Source of the DNA: Janthinobacterium tructae
GTDB lineage: Bacteria > Pseudomonadota > Gammaproteobacteria > Burkholderiales > Burkholderiaceae_D
DNA: 64,000 nucleotides
Reading direction: 5' to 3'
NCBI RefSeq assembly: GCF_006517255.1
Contig: NZ_CP041185.1
Coordinates: 5,146,001 to 5,210,000, forward strand
Positions 40,143 through 52,357 of this stretch are shown piece after piece; positions within the stretch are counted from its first letter, which is position 1; the number at the start of each line of letters is the position of its first letter. The translations under genes were made by a program, and so were the position numbers. The notes under the pieces were generated by a model. The model was not told the DNA's origin and made no database searches. It saw only the letters and a program-made list of their open reading frames with translations.

Positions 40143-41164
40143 GTGCGGCGCAATCGATGGAGCTGGTACAGGAAGACGGGCGCGCCTATCATGGCCGTGA
40201 CGACGCCAACGGGCAGCTGCAACGGTGCCAGCACGGTACGCGCCAAGGTATCGGCCAGTACCAGGAAGGTGCCGCCGGCCAGCGCGGCGGCCGGTATCAG
40301 CAGGCGATGATCGGGGCCGCAGGCAAAGCGCAGCGCATGCGGCACGATCAGGCCGACAAAACCCACGCTGCCGGCACTGGTGACGGCGCTGGCCGTGAGC
40401 AGGCCGGAACAGAAGAACAGTCCCTTGCGCAACGCGCCCACGCGCACGCCCAGGGTGCTGGCCGCTTCCGCGTGCAGGGCCATGACGTTCAGCGAGCGCG
40501 CGCTGCGCAGCGCAAAGACCAGGGCGCCGGCCAGGACCAGCCAGGGCATCAGCCGCGCGGGCGCGCCGGCCAGGTCGCCGATCATCCAGAACACCATGCT
40601 GCGCAAGCGGCTTTCAGGGGCAATCGACAGCATCAGGGTGACGATGGCCATGCAGGCCGAGGCCAGGATCACGCCCGTCAGCAGCAAGAGCGAGGCGCCG
40701 CCTTCGGCCGCCGTGCCGCCGCGCAGGTCGCGGCGGGCAAAGAAATACAGCAGCATGGACACGCCGACGGCGCCGGCAAAGGCGGCCGCGTCGACCACCC
40801 ACAGCGCGCACATGAACAGCAGCGCGGCCAGCGCGCCGACGGAGGCGCCGGCGGAAATGCCCAGCACATACGGGTCGGCAAGGGGATTGCGCAGCAGCGC
40901 CTGCATCATGACGCCGGCCAGCGACAGCGCTGCGCCGGTGACAAACGCGGTCAGCGCGCGGCCCAGGCGCAGGTCGAGCAGGGTGGCGGCGAGGGTATCG
41001 GTCTTGCCCTGCATCACATGGAACAGGGCGGACGGCAGGTCGGCGAGCGGAATCGCAATCGAACCGATCATGCCGGAGAAAATCAGGCTGGCAATTGCGC
41101 ACACGATCAGCACCGTGAGGATCACAGTGGCGCGGTGGCGCATGTTGCGGAAAAATGGGTGCAT
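40139..41164 (-). CDS. btuC: BtuC-like ABC transporter permease
   Basis: The FecCD/BtuC-family permease (341 residues from ATG at 41164) has about ten transmembrane helices. Family motifs include LRLGRALTAFVTGAALSLAG, MMQALLRNPLADPYVLGISA, and the coupling segment SVGFVGLIVPHALRFACGPDH. ATG at 41164 has AAGGCAG upstream; an in-frame start at 41215 would add a polar N-terminus. An 85-base gap separates it from btuB, the only sizeable gap in the operon. Confidence 0.93.
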
Positions 41165-41249
41165 GTACTGCCTTAAAAACGGGGACTGCAGAACTGCATC
41201 TGCGGGCGACGGCATGCCATCGCCCGCAGCTTACATCATTACGACGGGG

Positions 41250-43121
41250 TTATTTCATGCCGTAGCGTACGCCGACGAAGACTTTCGAGCCGGGTGTCGC
41301 GTAGAAGCGCGCCAGTTCGTAATCCTTGTTGGCGATGTTGTTCCAGCGCGCCAGCACCGACCAGTCGCGGGTGAACTGGTAGGTGGCGTACAGATTGACC
41401 AGGCCATATCCGCCCAGGACGTTCTTGTTGGCGGCATCATCGAAACGCTTGCCCGACAATTGCCACTCGGCGCCCGACGTCAGCGCGCCAGCCGTGTAGT
41501 CGACGGCGAAGTTGGCGTGCTGCTTGGCGCGGCGTACCAGTTGCTTGTCCTTGGTTTCATCGCGCGGGTCTTGCAGGTCGATGTTGCCGCTGACGTTGAA
41601 AGCGCCGAACTTGCGTGCGCCAGCAATCGTCAGGCCTTCCAGCAGCGCCTTGTTGACGTTGTAGGCGCAGCCGTAGCCGGTGAACAGCGGATCGGGACAA
41701 GGCGAGGTATTCACCAGCAGGTCGCTGACCTTGTTGTGGTAATAGCTGGCGCTCAGTTTCGACACGCCGTCGTCGTAGCGCAGACCCACTTCGGCGTTGC
41801 GGCCCTGTTCCGGATTGTTCGTCGCCAGGCCATAGCCCGGGTAGTACAGCTCATTGAAGGTCGGTGCGCGGAAGCTGGTGCCGTAGCTGGCGTTGGCGCG
41901 TAATGCGTTGGTGATGCGGTAGCCGTAGGCGACGCTGCCCGTGTTGTGCGTGCCGAATGCCGAGCTGTCATCACGGCGGCCGCTGATGCTGACCAGGTGC
42001 GCGCCGCGTACCAGGTTGTACGATGCAGCGAAGGATTTGGTATGGCGTGCGCCCGTGACTTCGGGCGTGGTGCTCGATGTGACATCTTCATCGCGGTAGC
42101 CGGCCAGCAGTTGCAGGTTGTCGCGGCCGAAGCGGATGTCATTTTGCCAGGTCAGGTCGGTCTGCTTGGTGTTGATCTGGCTCTTGCTCCACGAATCGGT
42201 GCCACCATCATTACCGGCCTTGTCACGCGCTTCCGCATAACGCAGTTCACTGGTCCAGTTGGGCAGGAATTCGTTCTTCGTGAAGACGGAGACGTTTTCC
42301 AGTTTCTCGTTGCTGCGTGCATCGTAGCCAGGACCGGCGTCATACTGCGCTTTCAGTTCGCTATTCAGGAATGTCAGGCCCACTTCATGGCCTTTGGCCA
42401 TCTGATAGCCGAACTGGCCGCTGAAGCTTTCCTTGTCGTAGCCGTCTTTGTCTGGATTGTAGGTGTATTCAGGCGATGCACCGAGCTTCGAGGCCGAGAA
42501 ACCATCCGATTTTTCCTTGCCAGCTGCCAGCGCATAGCTGAAGCTGTTCGGACCAGCGGTGGAGCCGGCCACTTGCGCTTCGACCTGGCGCGTGTTGTTG
42601 CTGCCGTAACCGGCGAATGCGGAGACGCGCGTGGCGCCGTCGCCTTTTTTCGTGAAGATCTGGATCACGCCGCCGATGGCGTCCGCACCGTACATGGTGC
42701 TCAGTGGACCATAGACGATTTCAATATGATCGATGCTGGAAAGGGGCAAGGCGCTCCAGTTGGCCGTGCCCAGGGTGGACGAGCCAATGCGCACACCATC
42801 AACCAGCACGATATTCTGGTTGCTGTTCGCACCGCGAATGAATACGCTGGCCGCAGTGCCTGCGCCGCCGTTGCGCGCCACTTCAATGCCGCGTTGTTTT
42901 TGCAACAGGTCGACAATCGAGCTGGCGCCAGAACGCGCGATGTCTTCCGAGCTGATGGTCTGCGTATCGCTCAAGACTTCGCTCAGGTGTTGCGGGTAGC
43001 GGCTGGCGGTGACGACGATCGGATCGAAGGTATCTGGCGTGGCTTGGGCGAAAGCGGCAGGCGCGGCAATGGCTAGCGCGAGCGACGTGAGGGCCGCGTG
43101 GCGGGAAACAGCATGGGTCAT
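41250..43121 (-). CDS. btuB: BtuB, TonB-dependent vitamin B12 outer-membrane receptor
   Basis: BtuB (623 residues) is a 22-stranded barrel that takes up cobalamin with TonB energy. A signal peptide (MTHAVSRHAALTSLALAIAA, cut after AFA) is followed by the TonB box DPIVVTASR. The plug has IVLVDGVRIGSSTLGTANW and YGPLSTMYGADAIGGVIQIF. The C-terminal strand ends in KVFVGVRYGMK, with an internal variation of the usual terminal Phe. ATG at 43121 is chosen; the frame is open to 43286 inside the leader. A cobalamin riboswitch lies upstream, so expression should fall when B12 is abundant. Confidence 0.95.
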   Translation of the reverse strand: MTHAVSRHAALTSLALAIAAPAAFAQATPDTFDPIVVTASRYPQHLSEVLSDTQTISSEDIARSGASSIVDLLQKQRGIEVARNGGAGTAASVFIRGANSNQNIVLVDGVRIGSSTLGTANWSALPLSSIDHIEIVYGPLSTMYGADAIGGVIQIFTKKGDGATRVSAFAGYGSNNTRQVEAQVAGSTAGPNSFSYALAAGKEKSDGFSASKLGASPEYTYNPDKDGYDKESFSGQFGYQMAKGHEVGLTFLNSELKAQYDAGPGYDARSNEKLENVSVFTKNEFLPNWTSELRYAEARDKAGNDGGTDSWSKSQINTKQTDLTWQNDIRFGRDNLQLLAGYRDEDVTSSTTPEVTGARHTKSFAASYNLVRGAHLVSISGRRDDSSAFGTHNTGSVAYGYRITNALRANASYGTSFRAPTFNELYYPGYGLATNNPEQGRNAEVGLRYDDGVSKLSASYYHNKVSDLLVNTSPCPDPLFTGYGCAYNVNKALLEGLTIAGARKFGAFNVSGNIDLQDPRDETKDKQLVRRAKQHANFAVDYTAGALTSGAEWQLSGKRFDDAANKNVLGGYGLVNLYATYQFTRDWSVLARWNNIANKDYELARFYATPGSKVFVGVRYGMK

Positions 43122-43249
43122 GATAATTTTCAGTAAGTAATATGCAACCAGCCGACGTCCCCGTAGGCCAGATTGAACAGAAGTGGGAACTGAAGATGAC
43201 GATCGAAGATGGCCATGGGCCATTCGGATCGCGAACATCCCCGTTCGCA

Positions 43250-43475
43250 CACTTCCACCTGTCCTGGCCGGTATCCGGGCTGGCAAGTACCGCTATCCCA
43301 CCTTCCCATGCTCGATGAGCAAGCACAGTGGTTGTCAGAGATAGCTTGTCGCCCGCTTCCTGTCGGGAGGGGCGACACTTGCTTACCGTTGCGGGGGCAG
43401 CACACGCTCGCCGCGGGAGCGGCATCGTGTTTCCCGTTTAACTGCGCTCATGGACATGAGCGCGGGCACCAAAAC
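43250..43475 (-). ncRNA. Cobalamin riboswitch upstream of btuB
   Basis: Read on the minus strand, the leader contains AAACGGGAA, the hallmark GCTGCCCCCGCAACGGTAA (plus strand 43383-43401) and the 3' box AGCCCGGATACCGGCCAG (43261-43281), in the order and spacing of cobalamin riboswitches. An 18-base palindromic hairpin (43444-43463) lies near the 5' end. Downstream, GCGAAC/GTTCGC at 43231-43248 forms a hairpin that could be part of the expression platform. It should repress btuB and the genes after it when adenosylcobalamin or a related corrinoid binds. The exact ends are estimated. Confidence 0.92.
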
Positions 43476-43481
43476 CCCGCC

Positions 43482-43510
43482 ATTATACGTGCAGCAGGCG
43501 TAGACTGAAA
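43482..43510 (-). promoter_or_regulatory. Probable promoter of the btuB operon
   Basis: On the minus strand TATAAT (43487 to 43482) lies 7 bases before the riboswitch 5' end; a weak -35 (TTTCAG, 43510 to 43505) is spaced 17 bases away. Position fits a start just upstream of the riboswitch. Confidence 0.5.
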
Positions 43511-43532
43511 TGGCTGGCTGGACGCTTCGAGA

Positions 43533-44087
43533 TCAGAAATCGACGACGACCGTCGCGCCGTAGGCGATTTTGTGGGCGGAACGGGCGGCCAGCAGGGCGG
43601 TTTCTTCCAATGGCAGCCGGGCTTGCAGTGCCGACAGCAGGCGGATGGTGCCCGCGTGGCAGATGATGACTGCCGTTTCGTGTTGTTCACGCAACAGATC
43701 GCCTAAAAACGCATCGACGCGGGCGGCCATCGCCAGCACATTCTCACCTCCGCCGGGACGGTACCAGGCCAGATCGGCGGCCCAGGCATCGATGTCCGCG
43801 CGTGCAATCGCGTGCCAGGGCTGCATTTCCCACGCGCCGAAATCCATCTCGGCCAGCCGCGCGTCGAAGTGCAAGCCGCTGGAAGGCAAGTCTTGCGCCA
43901 ATGCTGACGCCAGGCCGGCGCAGCGGCGCAGCGGGCTGGCATACAGCGGCACGCCGGCCGGCAGCGTTGCTTGCAGGCTGGCACGCGCCGAGGCCATTTC
44001 GTGCGACGCCACCGCCACGTCGCTGCGGCCATAGCAGGTGCCGCTGGTCACCTGCGGCGCGGGGTGGCGCACTAAAATCAGTCGCAT
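43533..44087 (-). CDS. cobC: CobC, alpha-ribazole phosphatase (histidine phosphatase family)
   Basis: The 184-residue histidine phosphatase has the catalytic motif ILVRHPAP (His8) and the second His in VIICHAGTIRLL, plus LYASPLRRCAGLASALA and LAEMDFGAWEM. In cobalamin assembly CobC removes the phosphate from alpha-ribazole phosphate or from the final adenosylcobalamin phosphate. ATG at 44087 starts the conserved N-terminus (MRLILVRH). It is 1 base after the cobS stop, so it is the third gene of cobT-cobS-cobC. Confidence 0.9.
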   Translation of the reverse strand: MRLILVRHPAPQVTSGTCYGRSDVAVASHEMASARASLQATLPAGVPLYASPLRRCAGLASALAQDLPSSGLHFDARLAEMDFGAWEMQPWHAIARADIDAWAADLAWYRPGGGENVLAMAARVDAFLGDLLREQHETAVIICHAGTIRLLSALQARLPLEETALLAARSAHKIAYGATVVVDF

Positions 44088-44088
44088 G

Positions 44089-44895
44089 TTAATAGAAGCG
44101 TATGGGAGGCTGGAAGCTGGACAGGATGGCCAGGTAAATCGCCACTTCCGCCAGTTGCTGTACTGCGCCCAGGCAGTCGCCTGTGTAGCCTTGCAGGCGG
44201 CGCTGGCATTTGCGGCCCAGCCAGAATGCGACAGCTGCCGCCACCACGATGGCAAAGACCAGCGCAGCCCAGTCAAATATCCCCAGCACGCCGCAGGCGA
44301 TGGCGGGCAACTGGGCGCAGACGGCGGCGATGATGAACTCTGCGGTAGTCATTTCTTGCGCCATCGGCTTGGCCTTGCCTTCGTCGCGCGCATAGTCCAT
44401 GCCCCAGATCAGCGAGACGGCGGCCAGGCGAGACAAAGGATGGGCGATGAATAATGTCGCCACCAGCGTGGCAGGCGGCAGCGAAGCGAGCGCCGCGCAT
44501 TTGATGGCCAGCAGGCAGATGATGCCGATGGCGCCATATGCGCCGATGCGCGAATCCTTCATGATTTCCAGTACCCGCTCGCGCGTCAGCCCACCGCCAA
44601 AGCCATCGCACATGTCGGCGAAGCCGTCTTCATGGAAGGCGCCCGTCAGATAAATGCCGGCGGCGACGGCCAGCAGCACGGCCACTGCCGAAGGCAGGAG
44701 CCAGCTGGCCAGCAGATACACTGCGCCGGAAATGGCCGCCACCACCACGCCGACCAGCGGGAAGTAGCGCGAGGCGTGCTGCAGCCAGGCCGGTTCGAAA
44801 CCCACCCAGCGCGGGATAGGCAGGCGCGTGAAGAACTGCAGCGCAATGAAGAACAGGCGGCACTGATGGATTGCGGCGGAAACGGGATGGGTCAT
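44089..44895 (-). CDS. cobS: CobS/CobV, cobalamin synthase
   Basis: CobS (268 residues) is a polytopic membrane enzyme that joins AdoCbi-GDP with alpha-ribazole (phosphate). Conserved parts are LQFFTRLPIPR near the N-terminus, RYFPLVGVVVAAISG, the metal-binding FHEDGFADMCDGFGGG with its DGFAD-x-DG acidic motif, MKDSRIGAYGAIGI and GYTGDCLGAVQQ. ATG at 44895 is chosen by similarity. It lies 4 bases after cobT. Confidence 0.95.
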   Translation of the reverse strand: MTHPVSAAIHQCRLFFIALQFFTRLPIPRWVGFEPAWLQHASRYFPLVGVVVAAISGAVYLLASWLLPSAVAVLLAVAAGIYLTGAFHEDGFADMCDGFGGGLTRERVLEIMKDSRIGAYGAIGIICLLAIKCAALASLPPATLVATLFIAHPLSRLAAVSLIWGMDYARDEGKAKPMAQEMTTAEFIIAAVCAQLPAIACGVLGIFDWAALVFAIVVAAAVAFWLGRKCQRRLQGYTGDCLGAVQQLAEVAIYLAILSSFQPPIRFY

Positions 44896-44899
44896 GGTC

Positions 44900-45940
44900 T
44901 TAGTCTGGCGTGGACTTTTCGCTGACCTGGGCCGAGGCGAAGGTCGCCATCTCGCGCATGAAGTTGACGGCCGCGTGCAGCAGCGGCAAGGCCAGGGCTG
45001 AACCCGTGCCTTCGCCGAGGCGCAAATCGAGATGCAGCAGCGGACGCGCGTCCAGGCTTGCCAGCAGCTGGCGGTGGCCGTTTTCATCGGAGCAGTGCGA
45101 AAACACGCAGTAATCGAGGATGGCCGGCTGCAGACGGGCCGCCACCAGCAAGGCGCTGCTGACGATGAAGCCGTCGATCAGCAAAATCATGCGCCGTTCG
45201 GCCGCTTTGAGCATGGCGCCTGCCATCATGGCGATCTCGAAACCGCCGAAGGTGGCCAGTACGTCGAGTGGCTCATTGACTGCCGCATGATGGGCGACGG
45301 CCGCTTCGATCACCTGCTGCTTGTGCAATATGCCTTCCTTTGACAGGCCGGTGCCGGCGCCCACACAATCGGCGACCGGTGTTTGCGTCAGCTTGTGCAT
45401 CAGCGCGGCGGCGGCGGTGGTGTTACCGATACCCATTTCGCCAAAGCCAAGCACATTGCCATCGAGCGTGGCGGCCAGATCCATCCCCGCCTGCATGGCG
45501 GCGATGCACTGTTCCTTGCTCATGGCGGCTACGTTGGCAAAGTTGCGCGTGCCCGGGCCTTGCTTGCGGTCGAGCAAGCCTTCGCGCGGGCCGAAGTCGT
45601 GGTTGACGCCCGCATCTACTATATACAAGGCGCAATGGTTCTGACGGGCAAAGACATTGATGGCGGCGCCGTCGGCCAGGAAATTTTCCACCATTTGCCA
45701 GGTCACGCTTTGTGGATAGGCAGAAATGCCTTCGGCGACGACGCCATGGTCGGCCGCAAAAACGATGATGGCAGGCTGGTGTAGTGTCAGTTGCGTGCTT
45801 TGCTGGATCAGGCCGATCTGGCGGGCCAGCGTTTCCAGTAATCCCAGGCTGCCCAGCGGCTTGGTCTTGCTATTGATGGCATGTTCGAGTGCGCTGGCCA
45901 GTGCGGGATTGGCGGTGGGGGTGATGTGTGGGATAGGCAT
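44900..45940 (-). CDS. cobT: CobT, nicotinate-nucleotide--dimethylbenzimidazole phosphoribosyltransferase
   Basis: CobT (346 residues) activates the lower ligand base to alpha-ribazole phosphate. Visible are KTKPLGSLGLLETLARQIG, FAADHGVVAEGISAYPQSVT, LGFGEMGIGNTTAAAAL, the GAGTGLS motif and, near the C-terminus, the catalytic Glu in LRLGEGTGSALALPLLHAA. ATG at 45940 is chosen over a TTG three codons upstream. It starts the cobT-cobS-cobC unit. Its start lies about 80 bases from the divergent rRNA promoter, and no second riboswitch is visible upstream. Confidence 0.95.
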   Translation of the reverse strand: MPIPHITPTANPALASALEHAINSKTKPLGSLGLLETLARQIGLIQQSTQLTLHQPAIIVFAADHGVVAEGISAYPQSVTWQMVENFLADGAAINVFARQNHCALYIVDAGVNHDFGPREGLLDRKQGPGTRNFANVAAMSKEQCIAAMQAGMDLAATLDGNVLGFGEMGIGNTTAAAALMHKLTQTPVADCVGAGTGLSKEGILHKQQVIEAAVAHHAAVNEPLDVLATFGGFEIAMMAGAMLKAAERRMILLIDGFIVSSALLVAARLQPAILDYCVFSHCSDENGHRQLLASLDARPLLHLDLRLGEGTGSALALPLLHAAVNFMREMATFASAQVSEKSTPD

Positions 45941-46020
45941 GAGAGTCAAAGTGGGTGAGGCAGGGGATTGTTGGCGCTACGATATCACACAGCAATATTT
46001 GCTCAGCTGCAAAATAGCCC

Positions 46021-46049
46021 TTGCGGGACGCGCAGCCCAAGGCTATAAT
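46021..46049 (+). promoter_or_regulatory. rRNA operon promoter
   Basis: TTGCGG (46021-46026), a 17-base spacer and TATAAT (46044-46049) are followed by a GC-rich discriminator (CGCCCCC), the pattern of growth-rate-controlled rRNA promoters. An A/T-rich patch just upstream (GCAAAATAG) may act as an UP element. Confidence 0.75.
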
Positions 46050-46210
46050 TCGCCCCCTCGCTGAACGATGCATGCAAATGCTGAGTGAAGTGGGTAAAAA
46101 AGAAGGTTGACGAAATGCTGAAAAAGCTTCATACTCTTCCTTCTTCGCAGCTGACAAACACAACGCTTTGTCGATAGCGCGAAAGTAGCAAATAAGCAGT
46201 ACCGAATACC

Positions 46211-46223
46211 GTTCTTTAACAAT
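46211..46223 (+). promoter_or_regulatory. boxA antitermination element in rRNA leader
   Basis: GTTCTTTAACAAT resembles the E. coli boxA TGCTCTTTAACA, which recruits the Nus factors. A second copy precedes the 23S gene at 48359. Confidence 0.65.
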
Positions 46224-46230
46224 TAACAGT

Positions 46231-46252
46231 CGATAAGTGTGGGCATTTGATG
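46231..46252 (+). other. 16S processing stem, 5' arm
   Basis: These 22 bases (CGATAAGTGTGGGCATTTGATG) pair with 48007-48028 downstream of 16S, with only two mismatched positions. The long duplex that encloses 16S is the normal RNase III substrate. The pairing is read directly from the sequence. Confidence 0.7.
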
Positions 46253-46442
46253 TAAGTGCAGCGTCAATCTTCGGATTGGCGTCTAACTTAAAATATCAAA
46301 TGTTCACAAGAAATAATGAAATAGGATACTTCTTCGGAAGTAGCCTGTCAGTTTTTTGAGTGAGCAAATCTTTTGTAATGCAAAAGATTTGGATGGTAGT
46401 GATACTGTCCGACCTGTCAGAAATGACATTAAACAGAGATTA

Positions 46443-47975
<1,533 letters not shown>

Positions 47976-48072
47976 GAGTTTGCACGAATCAGGTAACTGA
48001 TTCACGCATCAAATGTTCACACTTATCGGCTGTTTAATTAAGAAGAAACAGTAGTCGTAGTAGCACCGCGTT

Positions 48073-48149
48073 GGGGCTGTAGCTCAGCTGGTTAGAGCAC
48101 CGTGTTGATAACGCGGGGGTCGTTGGTTCGAGTCCAACCAGCCCTACCA
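48073..48149 (+). tRNA. tRNA-Ile (anticodon GAT)
   Basis: A 77-base tRNA: acceptor stem GGGGCTG/CAGCCCT (with a G-T first pair), D-arm AGCTCAGCTGGTTAGAGC, anticodon loop TTGATAA with GAT, T-loop TTCGAGT, encoded CCA end. It is the first tRNA of the 16S-23S spacer, the usual arrangement. Confidence 0.97.
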
Positions 48150-48181
48150 GTAAAAACAAACCCGGGGGTAAGGTGGACACT

Positions 48182-48203
48182 AGTCCAGCCAGACCTATCA
48201 GTA
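48182..48203 (+). repeat. Partial duplicate of the tRNA-Ile 3' end
   Basis: Bases 48182-48203 match 48131-48152, the T-loop-to-CCA end of tRNA-Ile plus three following bases, at 19 of 22 positions. It lies between the two tRNA genes and has no matching 5' half, so it looks like a remnant of a duplication or recombination. Confidence 0.6.
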
Positions 48204-48216
48204 TGTAACACACCCA

Positions 48217-48292
48217 GGGGGATTAGCTCAGCTGGGAGAGCACCTGCTTTGCAAGCAGGGGGTCGTCGGTTCGATCCCGTCATCCTCCACCA
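48217..48292 (+). tRNA. tRNA-Ala (anticodon TGC)
   Basis: A 76-base tRNA with acceptor GGGGGAT/ATCCTCC, anticodon loop TTTGCAA giving TGC, T-loop TTCGATC and an encoded CCA. It is the second spacer tRNA, as in most proteobacterial rRNA operons. Confidence 0.97.
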
Positions 48293-48358
48293 ATACTTTG
48301 AAAGTGCAAACGTAAGCCGTCAGGTTTAGGTTTGATCTTTTAGCGATCAAAGCTGTTT

Positions 48359-48372
48359 CGTTCTTTAACAAT
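48359..48372 (+). promoter_or_regulatory. boxA-like element in the 16S-23S spacer
   Basis: CGTTCTTTAACAAT repeats the leader boxA at 46211 and lies upstream of 23S, the standard second antitermination position. Confidence 0.6.
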
Positions 48373-48441
48373 CTGGAAGAAGTAAAGATTATTTATTGAT
48401 CGGTTTGCCGTAAAACGCAAATCGATGGGTAATGATTGTAT

Positions 48442-48484
48442 GTATCAACAAACAAGCAACAACGTTGTACTTTCTTATCCCTGT
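48442..48484 (+). other. 23S processing stem, 5' arm
   Basis: This stretch (starting GTATCAACAAACAAGCAAC) is largely complementary to 51430-51471 downstream of 23S, forming the long duplex that RNase III cuts. A few mismatches and a short bulge are present. Confidence 0.65.
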
Positions 48485-48528
48485 AGCGCTCTTTCATCAT
48501 GCAAATGATGAGAGGCTAACGTTATAGG

Positions 48529-51413
<2,885 letters not shown>

Positions 51414-51550
51414 CTATAACCTTAGCAGGTACAGAGGATAAGACGGTACAACGTTGCGTGTTTGTTGATACTACTATTCATTACCCAATCTTTGCTTCTT
51501 CCGGATTCAGGCTTTGTCGCTCCACTGAGGACAAATGCCAGTACAAGTTA

Positions 51551-51665
51551 TGCCTGATGACCATAGCAAGTTGGTCCCACCCCTTCCCATCCCGAACAGG
51601 ACCGTGAAACAACTTTGCGCCGATGATAGTGCTGCAACCAGTGTGAAAGTAGGTTATCGTCAGGC
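51551..51665 (+). rRNA. rrf: 5S ribosomal RNA
   Basis: Starts TGCCTGATGACCATAGC and ends ATCGTCAGGC; the ends pair to form helix I. The loop CCCATCCCGAACAG is characteristic. About 115 bases, closing the 16S-Ile-Ala-23S-5S operon. Confidence 0.95.
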
Positions 51666-51686
51666 TTGTTATTCGCAGTAGAGAAA

Positions 51687-51716
51687 AACCCGACCAGCAA
51701 TGGTCGGGTTTTTTTT
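51687..51716 (+). terminator. Rho-independent terminator of the rRNA operon
   Basis: A perfect 10-bp stem AACCCGACCA/TGGTCGGGTT with GCAA loop (51687-51710) is followed by a run of T residues. Confidence 0.9.
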
Positions 51717-51756
51717 CGTCTGGTGGTTTTGTTTGCTGCTGGTGCTGGTGGTGGCT

Positions 51757-51820
51757 GTCGGCTTACGCGCGTTGCGCTAAGCCGACCTACGCCAACCTAC
51801 GCCAACCTACGCCGACCTGC
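51757..51820 (-). repeat. REP-like element with tandem 10-bp units
   Basis: A palindrome with arms TCGGCTTA (51758-51765) and TAAGCCGA (51778-51785) leads into four 10-bp units, GCC(G/A)ACCTAC or close, at 51781-51820. This is the same composite structure as at 13850-13902 in opposite orientation. It lies between the rRNA operon and convergent uraH. Confidence 0.85.
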
Positions 51821-51831
51821 GGTCAGAGCCG

Positions 51832-51861
51832 GTAGGTCGGATTAGCGTAGCGTAATCCGAC
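51832..51861 (+). repeat. REP-like palindrome near uraH
   Basis: The GTAG head is followed by arms GTCGGATTA (51836-51844) and TAATCCGAC (51853-51861). It is the second unit at this locus, 21 bases from the uraH stop. Confidence 0.85.
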
Positions 51862-51882
51862 AACATTGTTGGCGTCGTGGCA

Positions 51883-52236
51883 TCAGCTACCACGATAAGT
51901 GGAATACGACCACGGCGATACCACCAGCGGCACATGATAATTCTCATCCGTATGCGCAATGCCGAAGGCCAGGGTGACCAGGTCGATGAAGCGGGGCGAG
52001 GGCAGTTCCACGCCCTGGGCGGCGAAATAGTCGCCTGCGTTGAATACCAGTTCGTACTGGCCCGCTTTCATGCTGTCGCCTTCCAGCAAGGGTGAACTAC
52101 AGCGGCCGTCGCTGTTCGTCATATCCATCTTCAATAACACTTTGCCTTCCGGCGCGACGGAAAACAGGGCCACCTTGACGCCGGCTCCCGGTCTGCCGTG
52201 GGCGATATCGAGTACATGCGTGCTGAGTTTTCCCAT
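51883..52236 (-). CDS. uraH: UraH, 5-hydroxyisourate hydrolase (transthyretin-like)
   Basis: The 117-residue protein hydrolyses 5-hydroxyisourate, the product of urate oxidation, to OHCU. The active-site residues are visible: His in LSTHVLDIAHG at 4-14, Arg in SDGRCSSPLL, His in YHVPLVVSPWSYSTYRG and the C-terminal family signature YRGS. It is divergent from puuE; the 121-base region between has an inverted repeat at 52280-52315. OHCU decarboxylase (uraD), the next enzyme, is not nearby. Confidence 0.94.
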   Translation of the reverse strand: MGKLSTHVLDIAHGRPGAGVKVALFSVAPEGKVLLKMDMTNSDGRCSSPLLEGDSMKAGQYELVFNAGDYFAAQGVELPSPRFIDLVTLAFGIAHTDENYHVPLVVSPWSYSTYRGS

Positions 52237-52279
52237 TTGCTATCCTGTATATAGGGTGAGTGAATGTGCTTATTGTGCA

Positions 52280-52315
52280 AATCATATACCGGCGACTGCG
52301 CCCGGCTATATGATT
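52280..52315. promoter_or_regulatory. Candidate operator between uraH and puuE
   Basis: AATCATATA (52280-52288) and TATATGATT (52307-52315) form an inverted repeat around a GC-rich 18-base centre. Related GTATATAG and GCATATAG boxes lie at 52247-52254 and 52318-52325, and GCATATAG recurs at 53350-53357 before xdhA. A shared regulator for the purine genes is inference. Confidence 0.45.
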
Positions 52316-52357
52316 GGGCATATAGCCAACATTGTCCTCCTATAGGCGCGCCTCCGC

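Larger units (their letters stand above)
46050..46442 (+). other. rRNA leader, no gene
   Basis: This transcribed leader holds boxA at 46211 and the 5' arm of the 16S processing stem at 46231-46252. A second, partial version of that stem sequence (ATCAAATGTTCACAAG) lies at about 46296. I see no protein gene. Confidence 0.75.

Noticed and set aside
45941..46020. A second cobalamin riboswitch before cobT
   Set aside because: Neither the GCTGCCCCCGCAAC box nor the 3' B12 box is present, and the space before the rRNA promoter is too short.
51781..51820. Tandem 10-bp units considered as a CRISPR array
   Set aside because: Units are contiguous with no spacers, far too short, and there are no cas genes; they belong to the REP-like element.
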